Below, one piece after another: positions 27,628 to 40,780 of a stretch of DNA of 59,989 nt; the stretch's first letter is position 1, and each line of letters starts with the position of its first letter. The position numbers and the translations under genes are program-made. Below the pieces are notes generated by a model that saw nothing but the letters and a program-made list of their open reading frames with translations, had not been told where the DNA came from and searched no databases. Source of the stretch: Verrucomicrobiota bacterium (GTDB lineage: Bacteria; Verrucomicrobiota; Verrucomicrobiia; Opitutales; Opitutaceae); NCBI GenBank assembly GCA_016222805.1, contig JACRQG010000022.1:72766-132754 (forward strand), in the 5' to 3' direction.

Positions 27628-27663
27628 GGCGGGGCGACGGAGGATCGAGCGAAAACGGACCGA

Positions 27664-30660
27664 TCAGAACCGCCCGTTCACCCCGAGGTTCACCGTGACG
27701 AAGTTGTAGTTGATCGTCGACGGCTGGTTGCGGAAGCCGCGGTAGATTTCCTGGTACGCGTTGAGGACGTTCGAGACGTCGAGCGTCAGCGAAGCCGACG
27801 GCCGCACCTGGTAGGCGAGGCCCACGTTCAGCGTGTCAAACGAGGCGCGCCAGCGATTGCGGCCCACCGTCGTCGCCGAATACTCGACGATGTAGTCGCT
27901 CGTCCAGTTGTAGAGCAGCCGCGTGCTGAACTTCTTGTAGCGCCACGACAGCATCGCATTGGCCGCCTTCGGAATAAAGCCGACCACTTCGCGGCCGGTC
28001 ATGTTGATGGTTCCGCCGAAGTCGCCGTGGGTGTCGATGATCGTGTAGTTGAACGAACCGCTCAGGCCCTTGAGGAAACCCGGGAGGAAGGTGAACTGCT
28101 GCTGGTAGCTGAACTCCCAGCCCTGCACGTAGGCGGTGCCGGCGTTGGCGGACGTGAAGAGGGTCCAGCCTCCGTACTCCCCGTTGTAGCCGTTGTCGGT
28201 GCCCGTGGGGATGGTGCCGACGTTGATGTTGCGGACGATGAACTCCCTGATCGTCTTGTGGAAGAAGCCGACGGAGAAGTTGCCGACCGGTTCGAAATAG
28301 TAGTCGAGGGAGGCGTCCCAGTTCCGGGCCGTCTGCGGCAGAAGTCCGGCGTTGTTGATGGTCAGCGTGCTGCCCGTCTCGTTGATCGACTCGCTGGGCA
28401 GCAGTTCGCCGTAGCCCGGGCGGCCGAAACTCGTCGACCAGGCCAGGCGCGCCTTGAGGTTCTGGGTGACATCGTGGGTCAGATGAAGGCTCGGAAACGG
28501 CTTGGTATAGCTGCCGTTGATCTCGCGGCGCGTGCCGGCGTAGTCCCGGGTGACCGATCCGACCGGGTCGGCCAACTGCTGCGCGGCGGTGCTCCCGAAC
28601 CGGGCCCGCACCCATCCCACGCCGACATCTTCCGTGTTCTCCCAGCGGGCACCGCCGAGGAAGCTGGTGCGCCCGAGGAAGCCTTCGCGCCCCAGCTTTC
28701 CCTGCGCCATCAAATAGCCCGCCGTGACCGTTTCGGTGATCTCGCGCGCCCCGGTGTAGCCCTGCTGGAGGCGGTAGTACACGTCCTCGCGCCACAGGTT
28801 TGGATCGACCGGTTTTCGGTCGTTGATGAACATCGAGGTGGTCCACTGCGGCATGCGGCGGCCGGTCTTGATTTGGTCGAAGGTGATGATGCTCGGGTCC
28901 GCCGGCAGCGGACCGGTGCCGGTATAGACATAGCGGCGGCTGCGGCTGAGTGACTGCGCCAGGGTCTCGCGCCACTGGACGCCCGTCTTGAGCGCCAGGG
29001 GAATCTCGGTCGGCAGCTTGTAAAGCGCGTTGAACCGCGCCTCGCGCACCCGCTGGTCGTTCTCACCGTCGCTGCACTGGAGGTTGCCATTTGGGCGGTA
29101 GTTATTGGGGTCGGTGAAGTCGAGCCCCCCGTTCGGGATGAACTTCGGATGGAGCTCCGACTGCGTGCGATCGAGGATCCAGCCGGTACCCGCCACGCGC
29201 ATGGTGAGCTCGCCGCCCTGGCCGTTGCCGTTGTTCAGGTTGTTGCGCGCGTAGTTCACCGCGTAGTCGAGCTGCAGCGGACCGAAGTCCTGCTCGGCCG
29301 AGAGGTCGAGCCGGCGCTGCCGGGTATCGTAATTGTTTGGTCCCCGGTTCTGCATGTCGATCAGCGATTGCGCCACCGGGCGAATGACCGTGATCTTGTC
29401 GGTCCAGCCCGGCACGACACTGGTGGTCGCGCTCGGCACCGTGTTTTGGTTCTGGGAGCTGTAGGCCCGGGTGATGTACCGGCGGCGCGAATGCTCGAAA
29501 TTGTCGCTCGCCGTAGTGCTGATCGTCACACGCGTGCTGGGGGAGACGCGGTAGTCAGCCTTGATGCTGCCGCTCACCTGCTTCCGGTTGTTGTAGTTGT
29601 CGAAGGTCTGGTAGCTCCACACGTAGGCCGGCTGCACCGTCGTGTTCTGGTAGTCGCGATCGGTCTGAAAGAAGCCGACGGCGTTCTCGCTGTAAAAGGC
29701 GTTGACGGTGACGCCAAGGTTCCGATTCCCACCGAAGACGTCGTACAGTTCCTGATAGCCGAAGTTCAGCATCGGGTGCGCGCGGTGCTGCTCGCGCAGG
29801 GGAATCTGATCGGTGAACGAGGGCGCGATGCGTGTCGACAGACTGTAGGTCAGACGGCGCCGCTCCTTCATGCTCAGGGAGGACCGGGACTTGAGGTTGA
29901 CCGTGCCGCCGAGGGAGTCGGCGTTCTTGTCGGGGCGGTGCCCCTTGGTCAGCTCGAGCTGATCGAAGAGCGCGGCGGAGATGCTCTGCATCTCGAAGGC
30001 GCGGTTGGTGCCGAACGGCGTGACGAGGCCGCCGTCGATGGTCACGGTGTTCATGCCCGCGGGCATGCCCCGGATGTTGAAATTGTAGGCCAGGCCCTCG
30101 TCCGTCGGACTGCCGGCGACGCCGGGCAGACGCATCAGCACCTCACCGGCGCTCATGTTGGGCAGGTGGCCGAAGGAGTCCATCGCCACCACGTTCATGG
30201 TGTTCGGCGCATTGCGCTGCGCGGTGATCGCGGCCGCCCCGCCCTCGCGCTCGCCGGTGACCTTGAAGGCGTCCATTTTATAGATGCCGGTGGAGAGGTC
30301 GAAATCGCGGACCACCCGCTGCCCGGGAAGGGTGGTCACCTGGACCCGGGCGGTGTCGAGGCCGATGTAGCTGACGACGAGCTCATGGGTCCCGGCGGGC
30401 ACGGGGGTGAGCACGTACCGCCCGGTATCGTCGACCAGGGTGGAGAGCCGAAGCGCCGGAATCTCCACCCGCGCACCTTCCAGGAGGTTGCGGGTGGCGG
30501 CATTGCTCACGGTGCCGGTGATGGTGCCCGCGTCGGCCGCGGCCATCCGGCCGGGCAGGAAAACCAACGGGAGCAAGAGCAGCAGGGCAAAGGAGCGCAG
30601 GGAGCGACCCGAGGAACGGACGCAGCAGCGGACGAGCCGCGCGACGAAGAGCAGCGACAT
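27664..30660 (-). CDS. TonB-dependent receptor with carboxypeptidase-regulatory-like domain (second of three)
   Basis: The 998-residue receptor has a signal peptide (FALLLLLPLVFLPGRMAAA), a regulatory-like domain (GTITGTVSN...NLLEGARVEIPAL), a plug (MDSFGHLPNMSAGEVLMRLP, GSPTDEGLAYNFNIRGM, KGHRPDKNADSLGGTVN) and a barrel ending VTVNLGVNGRF. It is close to the third receptor in plug sequence, indicating local duplication. It starts 55 bp after the third receptor's stop, so the two are probably co-transcribed. The ligand is unknown; the divergent fucosidase nearby suggests a fucose-containing glycan. Confidence 0.94.
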   Translation of the reverse strand: MSLLFVARLVRCCVRSSGRSLRSFALLLLLPLVFLPGRMAAADAGTITGTVSNAATRNLLEGARVEIPALRLSTLVDDTGRYVLTPVPAGTHELVVSYIGLDTARVQVTTLPGQRVVRDFDLSTGIYKMDAFKVTGEREGGAAAITAQRNAPNTMNVVAMDSFGHLPNMSAGEVLMRLPGVAGSPTDEGLAYNFNIRGMPAGMNTVTIDGGLVTPFGTNRAFEMQSISAALFDQLELTKGHRPDKNADSLGGTVNLKSRSSLSMKERRRLTYSLSTRIAPSFTDQIPLREQHRAHPMLNFGYQELYDVFGGNRNLGVTVNAFYSENAVGFFQTDRDYQNTTVQPAYVWSYQTFDNYNNRKQVSGSIKADYRVSPSTRVTISTTASDNFEHSRRRYITRAYSSQNQNTVPSATTSVVPGWTDKITVIRPVAQSLIDMQNRGPNNYDTRQRRLDLSAEQDFGPLQLDYAVNYARNNLNNGNGQGGELTMRVAGTGWILDRTQSELHPKFIPNGGLDFTDPNNYRPNGNLQCSDGENDQRVREARFNALYKLPTEIPLALKTGVQWRETLAQSLSRSRRYVYTGTGPLPADPSIITFDQIKTGRRMPQWTTSMFINDRKPVDPNLWREDVYYRLQQGYTGAREITETVTAGYLMAQGKLGREGFLGRTSFLGGARWENTEDVGVGWVRARFGSTAAQQLADPVGSVTRDYAGTRREINGSYTKPFPSLHLTHDVTQNLKARLAWSTSFGRPGYGELLPSESINETGSTLTINNAGLLPQTARNWDASLDYYFEPVGNFSVGFFHKTIREFIVRNINVGTIPTGTDNGYNGEYGGWTLFTSANAGTAYVQGWEFSYQQQFTFLPGFLKGLSGSFNYTIIDTHGDFGGTINMTGREVVGFIPKAANAMLSWRYKKFSTRLLYNWTSDYIVEYSATTVGRNRWRASFDTLNVGLAYQVRPSASLTLDVSNVLNAYQEIYRGFRNQPSTINYNFVTVNLGVNGRF

Positions 30661-30715
30661 GGTGGGTTGGGGTTGGATTGGGTAGTGAAGAAAAGCCGGC
30701 GGGAGCGCGACCGCC

Positions 30716-33700
30716 TCAGAAGCGGCCGTTCACCCCGAGAGTCACCGTGACAAAGTTGTAGATCGAGCGACGCACGCGGCCCTTGTGGCCGATGTAAAAC
30801 TGCTGGGGTTCGTTCAGCAGGTTGGCGACGTCGAGGCTGAATCCCATGGCCGGCCGCACCTGGTAGCCCATGCCCCAGTTGAGGGTCGTCATCGGGAAGC
30901 GGTACTGGTGCAACGCCGGGTTCGGGACGTTATTCGTCACACTGAAGGTCGTGATGTGTTCACCGGTGCGGTTATACAGCACGCGGGTGCTGAACTTCCG
31001 ATAACGCCACGACAGCGTGACGTTCATGGCATGGGGGATGAAGCCCGCCACTTCGCGCCGCGTGAGGTAAAGCGTCCCGTCGCGAAGTCCGTGGGTGTCG
31101 ATCCAGGTGTAGTTGGCCGAGAAGGCCAGGCCCTTGAGCAAGCCCGGCAGAAAGGTGAACTGCTGGCTGTACGCGAACTCCCAGCCCTGGGCCGTCGCAT
31201 TGCCGCCATTGACATTGGTGCGCATGGTCCAGCCCGAGTATTCGCCGTTGTAGCCGTTGTCCAAACCGTCGTCGATCGTGCCGACGTCCTGGGTGATGAT
31301 GAAGTCGCGGATATCCTTGTGGAACCAACCCACCGTGAAGCTGCCGACGGGCTCGAAGTAGTACTCGACCGTGGCATCCCAGTTGGTGGAGGTGTAGGGC
31401 CCAAGGCCGGGGTTGTTGACCGTGACGGTGCGGGTCGCCTCGGCGGGAGTCTCGCCGGGCAGCAGGTTGCTGATCGGCGGCCGGCCGTAGCTCGTGGAAT
31501 AGCTCGCACGAACCTTCAGGTCCTTGGTGAGATCGTGGAAGGCGTGGAAGCTCGGAAAGGCCTTGGTGTACTTGCCCGGATTGAGGCGGTAGTTGTTGGC
31601 GTAGTCGCGCGTCGCGGAGCCGATCGGGTCGGCCTGCTGCTGCGCGGTGGTGCTCAGCGCGCGGCTGCGCACCCAGCCCTTGGCGAGCGTCTCGGTGCGT
31701 TCCCAGCGCACACCGCCAAGGTAACCGGTGCGGCGTCCCCAGCCATCCGCGCCAAGGCGGCCCTGCGCCATCAGGTACGTGGCACCGATTTCCTCCGTCA
31801 GCCAGCGCGTGCCGGTGTACTTCTGCTGCTCGTTGTAGTAGCGATCCTCCACCCAGTAGTTGGCATCGGTGGGCCGCCCGTCGGTGGTGAACATGTGCGA
31901 TTGCCAGACGGGAATCGCGCGACCGGTCTTGACCCGGTCGTAACTGACGTAGGTCGGATCATGCGGCAGGGGCGCCGCGCTGGTTGCCACGCTCCAGCGG
32001 TGGCGGTCACCGGCCCAATCGTCCATCCGCAGTTCGCGCCAGTGCACCCCGGTCTTGAGGTTGGTCGGCATGGCGATCGGCAGCGTATAGCGGAAGTCGA
32101 TGCGCGCCTGCTTGAGGAACTGGTCGTTCTCGTTGCGCTGCTGCACGAGGCCATCGGTCGGGCGCGGCCGGTAGTTGTTGGGATCGGTGAAGTCGGGTCC
32201 GCCGTTCTGGACGAAGATGGGGTGCTCGCGATTCTGGGAGCGATCCAGAATCCAGCCAGTGCCGCCATAGACGAAGAGACCGGTGGCGGGGTTGACCCCG
32301 CCGCTGCGCATGTTGAGCGTGCCCCCCCGGCCGTTGCCGTTGTTGAGGTGGGTGGTCGACAGGCTGCCGGCGTACTCGATCAACAGGCGGCCGTAGTTGT
32401 GCTCGCCGGTCGCGTCGAGCCGGCGCATCCGCACGTAGTAGTTGAGCGGACCATCCATCGTGACGTCGATCTGCGCCGCCGTCACCGGCCGCACGACGGT
32501 GACCGTGTCGGTGAAGAGCCCGGGCACGACGCCCGTGGTGGTCGCGTTGGGCACGGTGGTCGCGCCGCCGGTGAAGGCCCGCACCGTCACGCGGCGCCGC
32601 ATGCGCTCGAAGTTGTCGTTGCCCGTCACCCCGAGTGAAAAGCGGGTGTACTGCGACCACCGGTAGTCGGCCTTGAGGTTCAGGCTCATCTGCTTCCGGT
32701 TATTGATATTGTCCCAGGTCTGGTAGTCCCACACCGGGGCCGGACCGTTGGCGATGTTCGTGTAGTCGAAGATATTCGCGAAACCGCCGACCGCGTTCTC
32801 CGAGAAGAAGAGGTTGAGCGAGACGCCGAGGTTGCGCGTGTCGCCGAAGACATCGAAGACCTCCTGGTGGGCGACGTTGAGGATCGGGTGCGCCCGGTGC
32901 TGGGAGCGCAGCGGCGTCTGCTCGAGGAAGGGCGGAGCCCACCGCGTGGAGAAATTGTAGGTGGTCCGGCTCTTCTCCTTCATCGTGAAGGTGGCCTTCG
33001 TCTTGAAGTTGATCGTGCCGCCGAGGGAATCCGCCCCCTTGTCCGGGGTGTGTCCCTTGATGAGTTCCAGCGCGTCGAACATCGTGCCGGTGATGCTCTG
33101 CAACTCGAAGCTGCGGTTGGTGCCGAGCGTCGTCATCGACTGGCCGTCGACGGTCACGTTGTTGAGCGTCGGGTCCATCCCGCGCATGTTGAAGCGGTAC
33201 GCCAGGCCTTCGTCCGTCGGGCTGCCGGCCACGCCCGGGAGCCGCATCACGACCTCGCCCGCACTCATGTTGGGAAGGTAACCGAAGGAGTCCATCGCGA
33301 TGATGTCCTTCACATTGTCGGCGTTCTTTTTCTCCGTGATCATCGCCGCGTTGCCTTCACGCTCGCCCGTCACCTTGAAGGCCTCGAGCTTGTAGATGCC
33401 GCTCGTGAGATCAAAACTGCGGTCGACCCGCTGGCCGGAGGCCACGGTCACCGTTTGCCGCATCGGATCGAGGCCGATGTAGGACGCCACGATTTCGTGG
33501 GTGCCGGGAGGCACGTTGGACAGGAGGTACCGCCCGGTGGCATCCACGAGGACCGAGAGTCCCAGCTTTGGTATCTCCACCCGCGCGCCCTCGAGGAGAT
33601 TGCCGGTCTGCACATTGCTGACCGCCCCGGAAATTGTTCCACCCGCCTCGGCGGCCCGGACCGCGGACAGCCCGATTCCCGTCAGGAAGGCGAGCAGTCC

Positions 33701-33772
33701 CGCCAGGAAGCGCACACGGGCGCCAGCACGGACGCAGCAACGCAAGAACGGCAAGTCAGGGGCAGGCAGCAT
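30716..33772 (-). CDS. TonB-dependent receptor with carboxypeptidase-regulatory-like domain (third of three)
   Basis: The ATG at 33772 yields 1018 residues with a signal peptide (FLAGLLAFLTGIGLSAVRA), a regulatory-like domain (GTISGAVSN...NLLEGARVEIPKL), a plug (MDSFGYLPNMSAGEVVMRLP, GSPTDEGLAYRFNMRGM, KGHTPDKGADSLGGTIN) and a barrel ending VTVTLGVNGRF. An upstream frame extension to 34141 would cover the fucosidase start on the other strand and has no signal sequence, so it is rejected. It is the promoter-proximal receptor and diverges from the fucosidase across 295 bp. Confidence 0.93.
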   Translation of the reverse strand: MLPAPDLPFLRCCVRAGARVRFLAGLLAFLTGIGLSAVRAAEAGGTISGAVSNVQTGNLLEGARVEIPKLGLSVLVDATGRYLLSNVPPGTHEIVASYIGLDPMRQTVTVASGQRVDRSFDLTSGIYKLEAFKVTGEREGNAAMITEKKNADNVKDIIAMDSFGYLPNMSAGEVVMRLPGVAGSPTDEGLAYRFNMRGMDPTLNNVTVDGQSMTTLGTNRSFELQSITGTMFDALELIKGHTPDKGADSLGGTINFKTKATFTMKEKSRTTYNFSTRWAPPFLEQTPLRSQHRAHPILNVAHQEVFDVFGDTRNLGVSLNLFFSENAVGGFANIFDYTNIANGPAPVWDYQTWDNINNRKQMSLNLKADYRWSQYTRFSLGVTGNDNFERMRRRVTVRAFTGGATTVPNATTTGVVPGLFTDTVTVVRPVTAAQIDVTMDGPLNYYVRMRRLDATGEHNYGRLLIEYAGSLSTTHLNNGNGRGGTLNMRSGGVNPATGLFVYGGTGWILDRSQNREHPIFVQNGGPDFTDPNNYRPRPTDGLVQQRNENDQFLKQARIDFRYTLPIAMPTNLKTGVHWRELRMDDWAGDRHRWSVATSAAPLPHDPTYVSYDRVKTGRAIPVWQSHMFTTDGRPTDANYWVEDRYYNEQQKYTGTRWLTEEIGATYLMAQGRLGADGWGRRTGYLGGVRWERTETLAKGWVRSRALSTTAQQQADPIGSATRDYANNYRLNPGKYTKAFPSFHAFHDLTKDLKVRASYSTSYGRPPISNLLPGETPAEATRTVTVNNPGLGPYTSTNWDATVEYYFEPVGSFTVGWFHKDIRDFIITQDVGTIDDGLDNGYNGEYSGWTMRTNVNGGNATAQGWEFAYSQQFTFLPGLLKGLAFSANYTWIDTHGLRDGTLYLTRREVAGFIPHAMNVTLSWRYRKFSTRVLYNRTGEHITTFSVTNNVPNPALHQYRFPMTTLNWGMGYQVRPAMGFSLDVANLLNEPQQFYIGHKGRVRRSIYNFVTVTLGVNGRF

Positions 33773-34067
33773 GACGGGGGTGGTAAGGGTTGGTGTTGGC
33801 TCGGAACCGCGCCAACGCAGCTTCGACGCGGCCTCGCCCGCGACAGCCGCGGGCAACCTCAAGAGGGAAGGGCTCCGGAACCCGGCGCGGCAAGCGCGAA
33901 ATCGCCCGATCTGCCGCGAATCCCGTGAGACTGGTTCCCGCCCGCAACCCTGGACGTCGCAGTTCCCCAAGGGAGCAGCTTTACCCCGCGACCGAAAGCT
34001 GCTCGGCTGCTCCGAGTCGCGGCGCGGGGTGAGCGCGCGTTGCTCCCACCGCCCGCTTTCCTTCGCC

Positions 34068-35552
34068 ATGTCCTCGCTCCGCCTCTCCCTGTTCCTTCTC
34101 GCCGCCTCCGTGGCGGTCGGCGCCGCCCCCGGCGACTCCAAAACCTACGCCCCCACCTGGGCGTCCCTCGACACCCGGCCGACCCCCGAGTGGTTCCTCG
34201 ACGCCAAGTTCGGCGTCTTCATCCACTGGGGCGTCTACGCCGTCCCGGCTTGGGGCAAGGTCGGGGAATACTCCGAGTGGTATTGGCGCCGGGTGAAAAG
34301 CACGGCGGAGAAGGAGGCGGTCTGGCGCGACTTTCACGCCCGCAACTACGGCGCCAACTTCGACTACATGGACTTCGCCCCGCAGTTTCGCGCCGAACTC
34401 TACGACGCGAAGCAGTGGGCCAGCCTCTTCGCCCGCGCGGGCGTGAAGTACGTCGTGCCGACCTCGAAGCACCACGACGGCTTCGCCCTCTGGCCCAGCG
34501 CCGAAGCCAGCCGCACCTGGGGCCGGCCCTGGAACTCCGCCGAGATCGGCCCGAAACGCGACCTGCTCGGAGAACTGGCCGACGCCACGCGCGCCGCCGG
34601 GCTCAAGTTCGGTTTCTATTACTCCCTCTACGAGTGGTTCAATCCGCTCTGGCTGAAGGATCGGCCGCGCTACGTCGCCGAGCACATGATTCCGCAGTTC
34701 AAGGACGTCGTCTCCCGCTATGCCCCGGCCATCATCTTCTCCGACGGTGAATGGGATCTGCCGTCAAAGGACTGGCGCAGCGAGGAACTGCTCGCCTGGC
34801 TGTTCAACGAGTCGCCCAGCCGCGACCACGTCGTGATCAACGACCGCTGGGGCAAGGATTGCCGGCACAAACACGGCGGGTACTGGACCACCGAGTATGC
34901 CGCCGGCCTGAAGGATGGCGCGCATCCGTGGGAGGAGAGCCGCGGCATGGCGCACTCCTACGGGCTTAACCGCGCCGAGCGCGTCGACGATTACAAGACC
35001 GCGCGGGAGTTCATCTTCGTCCTCATCGACCTCGTCAGCCGGGGCGGCAACCTCCTGCTCGACATCGGCCCGGCCGCCGACGGCACGATTCCTCCCTTGA
35101 TGGAGCAACGCCTGCTCGAGATGGGCGACTGGCTGAAGGTGAACGGCGAGGCGATCTACGGCACGCGTTTCGCCGGCCGGTCGTGTCAATGGACCACCGG
35201 CACCCGGCCCGAGCAGAAATACGGCGAGTACAAGGTGAAGTACAACGTCATGGACCAGATCGGCCAGGCGCCCCGGGACGGCGCGGCGGTCAAGCAGGTC
35301 TTCTTCACCAAGAAGCCCGACGCCCTCTACGCCATCACCGCCGGCTGGCCCGGCAGACAGATCGTCCTTCGCGACATCACCCTGCCTGCCGGCGCGCACG
35401 TCAGCCTGCTCGGCGTGCCTGGAGACCTTCCGGTGCGGCGCGAAGGCAAGAACCTCACGGTCACGATGCCGGATCTCGGCCCGGACGGCGCCCCGTGCCG
35501 TTACGCCTACACGTTGAAGTTGCCCGGAGCCACCGTCGTGCCGGAGCCCTGA
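34068..35552 (+). CDS. Secreted alpha-L-fucosidase (GH29)
   Basis: GH29 enzymes remove alpha-L-fucose with retention. The ATG at 34068 gives 494 residues with a signal peptide (LRLSLFLLAASVAVGAAPG). GH29 hallmarks are FGVFIHWGVYAVPAW, VPTSKHHDGFALW, GLKFGFYYSLYEWF and IIFSDGEWDLPS; Asp226 is the probable nucleophile by position. NLLLDIGPAADGTI closes the barrel, and a small beta domain follows. It diverges from the TonB receptor trio, which links the receptors to a fucosylated or fucoidan-like substrate. Signal peptide type (Sec) suggests periplasmic action. Confidence 0.93.
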   Translation: MSSLRLSLFLLAASVAVGAAPGDSKTYAPTWASLDTRPTPEWFLDAKFGVFIHWGVYAVPAWGKVGEYSEWYWRRVKSTAEKEAVWRDFHARNYGANFDYMDFAPQFRAELYDAKQWASLFARAGVKYVVPTSKHHDGFALWPSAEASRTWGRPWNSAEIGPKRDLLGELADATRAAGLKFGFYYSLYEWFNPLWLKDRPRYVAEHMIPQFKDVVSRYAPAIIFSDGEWDLPSKDWRSEELLAWLFNESPSRDHVVINDRWGKDCRHKHGGYWTTEYAAGLKDGAHPWEESRGMAHSYGLNRAERVDDYKTAREFIFVLIDLVSRGGNLLLDIGPAADGTIPPLMEQRLLEMGDWLKVNGEAIYGTRFAGRSCQWTTGTRPEQKYGEYKVKYNVMDQIGQAPRDGAAVKQVFFTKKPDALYAITAGWPGRQIVLRDITLPAGAHVSLLGVPGDLPVRREGKNLTVTMPDLGPDGAPCRYAYTLKLPGATVVPEP

Positions 35553-35641
35553 GACCGCCCTGGTCGGTCGGGCGACGCCTCTCCAGCCGCTCTCCGATCA
35601 GCGTCGTCATCGACGCCGACCAGAATTGAGATTGCTTCTTC

Positions 35642-35720
35642 TGTAGGCGGGACGACCTCGTCCCGCGGCCCTGCGCCGTCGACTCGGTTGGCGCGGGGCG
35701 ACGTCGCCCCGCCCATAGGA
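35642..35720. repeat. Dyad GC-rich intergenic element
   Basis: TGTAGGCGGGACGACCTCGT on the left, a spacer of about 25 bp, then GGCGCGGGGCGACGTCGCCC and CGCCCATAGGA. It lies between the fucosidase and the PSD1 gene. Confidence 0.85.
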
Positions 35721-35801
35721 GTGGTCTGTGGTTGGGCCACTCCGGGGTTGCGCCGCGCAACAAGTTCGACACCTCGTTGGGGGTTCCCACCCACCTCGCC
35801 G

Positions 35802-39011
<3,210 letters not shown>

Positions 39012-39190
39012 TCGGTCATCAGTAACCAGTAATCAGTAATCGGTAATCAGTAATCAGTGAACAGTGAACAGACTCCTGAAAAGCAGCGGTTCGAAGCCCC
39101 TTTCGCCGAACTTAACTGACCGCTGATCTCCCACCGCACCGATCACTGATTACCGCCCACGGATCACTGATGACTGGTCACTGACCACTG
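39012..39190. repeat. CAGTAAT/CAGTGA heptamer cluster with inverted partner
   Basis: The left half contains CATCAGTAACCAGTAATCAG, TAATCGGTAATCAGTAATCA and GTGAACAGTGAACAG, a run of degenerate 7-bp units. The right half (39140-39190) contains the complementary type, GATCACTGATTACC and GATCACTGATGACTGGTCAC. The two halves could pair. The segment fills the gap between the PSD1 and DUF1501 genes. Confidence 0.8.
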
Positions 39191-39212
39191 CCTCCTCCCC
39201 TTCCCTCTCCCG

Positions 39213-40685
39213 ATGCCCCCTTCTCCCGGCCAACCTCTCTGCACCGGTGGCGATCCCTGGTACTTGCTAAGCCGCCGCGAATGCCTCAACCGATTCGCAC
39301 TGGGCCTCGGCGGAATCGCGCTGGCCCGGTTGCTGGGCCAGCGGGCCGCGGGGGCCCCGGCCCCCACCGGTACCCGCGGGGTGCTGCCGCAGCCCCAGGT
39401 CGCGCCGAAGGCCAAACGAATCATCTACCTCTTCCAGTCCGGCGGACCCTCGCAGCTGGATCTCTTCGACTACAAGCCGCTGCTCAACCAGCGCCACGGG
39501 GAACAACTCCCCGACGCGGTGCGCGGGGGACAACGCCTGACCGGGATGTCCGGCAACCAAAGCTCGATTCCGATTGCCGGCTCGCCGTTCAAGTTTCGGC
39601 AGCACGGCCAGAGCGGCACCTGGGTGAGCGAACTCCTGCCGCACACCGCGACGGTCGTCGATGACCTCTGCCTCGTGCGGTCGATGTACACCGAGTCGAT
39701 CAACCACGGCCCGGGCGTCACGTTCATGCAGACGGGCTCCCAGATTCCCGGCCGGCCGAGCTTCGGGTCCTGGCTCGATTATGGGTTGGGCAGCGAAAAC
39801 GAAAACCTGCCTTCCTTCGTGGTCCTCATCACCAAGGACAAGAAGGGCCAACCGTTGATGTCCCATCTCTGGGGGGCGGGCTTTCTGCCCGCCAAGCACC
39901 AGGGCGTGCGCTTCCGCTCCGGCGGGGATCCCGTGCTCTACCTCGGCAACCCCGCCGGCGTTTCCCCCGAAAACCGCCGCCTCGCCCTCGATCGGCTGCG
40001 CGAGCTCCACGAACACCAGTTTGCCGGCACGCCCGACGCCGAAATCTCCGCCCGCATCGCCAACTACGAGATGGCGTTCAAGATGCAGACGAGCGTGCCG
40101 GAGGTCACAGACCTGCGCGATGAACCGGCCCATGTCGTCGACGCGTACGGTCCCGATGCCCGCACTCCCGGCACCTACGCCGCCAACTGCCTGCTCGCCC
40201 GCCGCCTCGCCGAGCGCGGCGTGCGCTTCATCCAGCTGTATCATCAAGACTGGGACCACCATGGCGGCCTGCCCGGCGGCATCCGGCGCGAATGCCGGCA
40301 GACCGATCAGGCCACCGCCGCGCTCGTCACCGACCTCAAGCGCCGGGGCCTGCTCGATGACACCCTCGTCGTCTGGGGCGGTGAGTTCGGCCGCACCAAC
40401 TACTGCCAGGGGCTGATGACCGCGGGCAACTTCGGCCGCGATCACCACCCGCGGTGTTTCACCGTCTGGATGGCCGGCGGAGGCGTCAAAGCCGGCCATG
40501 TCCACGGGGAGACCGACGAATACGGCTACAATGTCACGCGGGACCCCGTCCACGTGCACGATCTGCACGCCACCCTCCTCCATCTCTTCGGCATCGACCA
40601 CGAGCAGCTCACCTACAAGTTCCAGGGCCGCCGCTACCGCCTGACGGATGTCCATGGCCACCTGGTGAAGGAAGTGCTGGCGTAA
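39213..40685 (+). CDS. DUF1501 protein, Tat-exported, alkaline-phosphatase-like fold
   Basis: The 490-residue product carries a twin-arginine type signal, Ser20-Arg-Arg-Glu-Cys-Leu, then [15 protein letters not shown]. It matches DUF1501 along its length: [53 protein letters not shown] and [15 protein letters not shown]1501 proteins are remote relatives of sulfatases and alkaline phosphatases with several conserved His/Asp/Glu; their reaction is not established. It is paired with the PSD1 gene, a combination repeated many times in Planctomycetes and Verrucomicrobia genomes. It probably works with that cytochrome outside the cytoplasm. Confidence 0.92.
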   Translation: MPPSPGQPLCTGGDPWYLLSRRECLNRFALGLGGIALARLLGQRAAGAPAPTGTRGVLPQPQVAPKAKRIIYLFQSGGPSQLDLFDYKPLLNQRHGEQLPDAVRGGQRLTGMSGNQSSIPIAGSPFKFRQHGQSGTWVSELLPHTATVVDDLCLVRSMYTESINHGPGVTFMQTGSQIPGRPSFGSWLDYGLGSENENLPSFVVLITKDKKGQPLMSHLWGAGFLPAKHQGVRFRSGGDPVLYLGNPAGVSPENRRLALDRLRELHEHQFAGTPDAEISARIANYEMAFKMQTSVPEVTDLRDEPAHVVDAYGPDARTPGTYAANCLLARRLAERGVRFIQLYHQDWDHHGGLPGGIRRECRQTDQATAALVTDLKRRGLLDDTLVVWGGEFGRTNYCQGLMTAGNFGRDHHPRCFTVWMAGGGVKAGHVHGETDEYGYNVTRDPVHVHDLHATLLHLFGIDHEQLTYKFQGRRYRLTDVHGHLVKEVLA

Positions 40686-40780
40686 CGTGCCTCCCGCTCC
40701 CGCCGGACCGGCCGCGCCCGGTACCGCAATTGGCTGGCCACCCACGACACCTTGCGCACGGTGAAGGGTGCTTCCGCACC

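Larger units (their letters stand above)
27181..27660. repeat. Tandem array of about 184-bp units between two TonB receptor genes
   Basis: Three copies start at 27181, 27364 and 27549 (spacing 183 and 185 bp). Each has the dyad element, then GACCATGACGACCACTGCTC-like sequence and a tail with GACCGGCC(A/T)CC-TTTCGCT; the third copy is cut short after its dyad part. The array fills most of the 658-bp gap between the first receptor's start and the second receptor's stop, with no gene. Confidence 0.8.

Noticed and set aside
27181-27660. Possible CRISPR array
   Set aside because: Only three long units with similar, not unique, spacers, and no cas genes.
39012-39190. Possible CRISPR or phage attachment site
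   Set aside because: Units are 7 bp and degenerate; no integrase or mobile genes are near.
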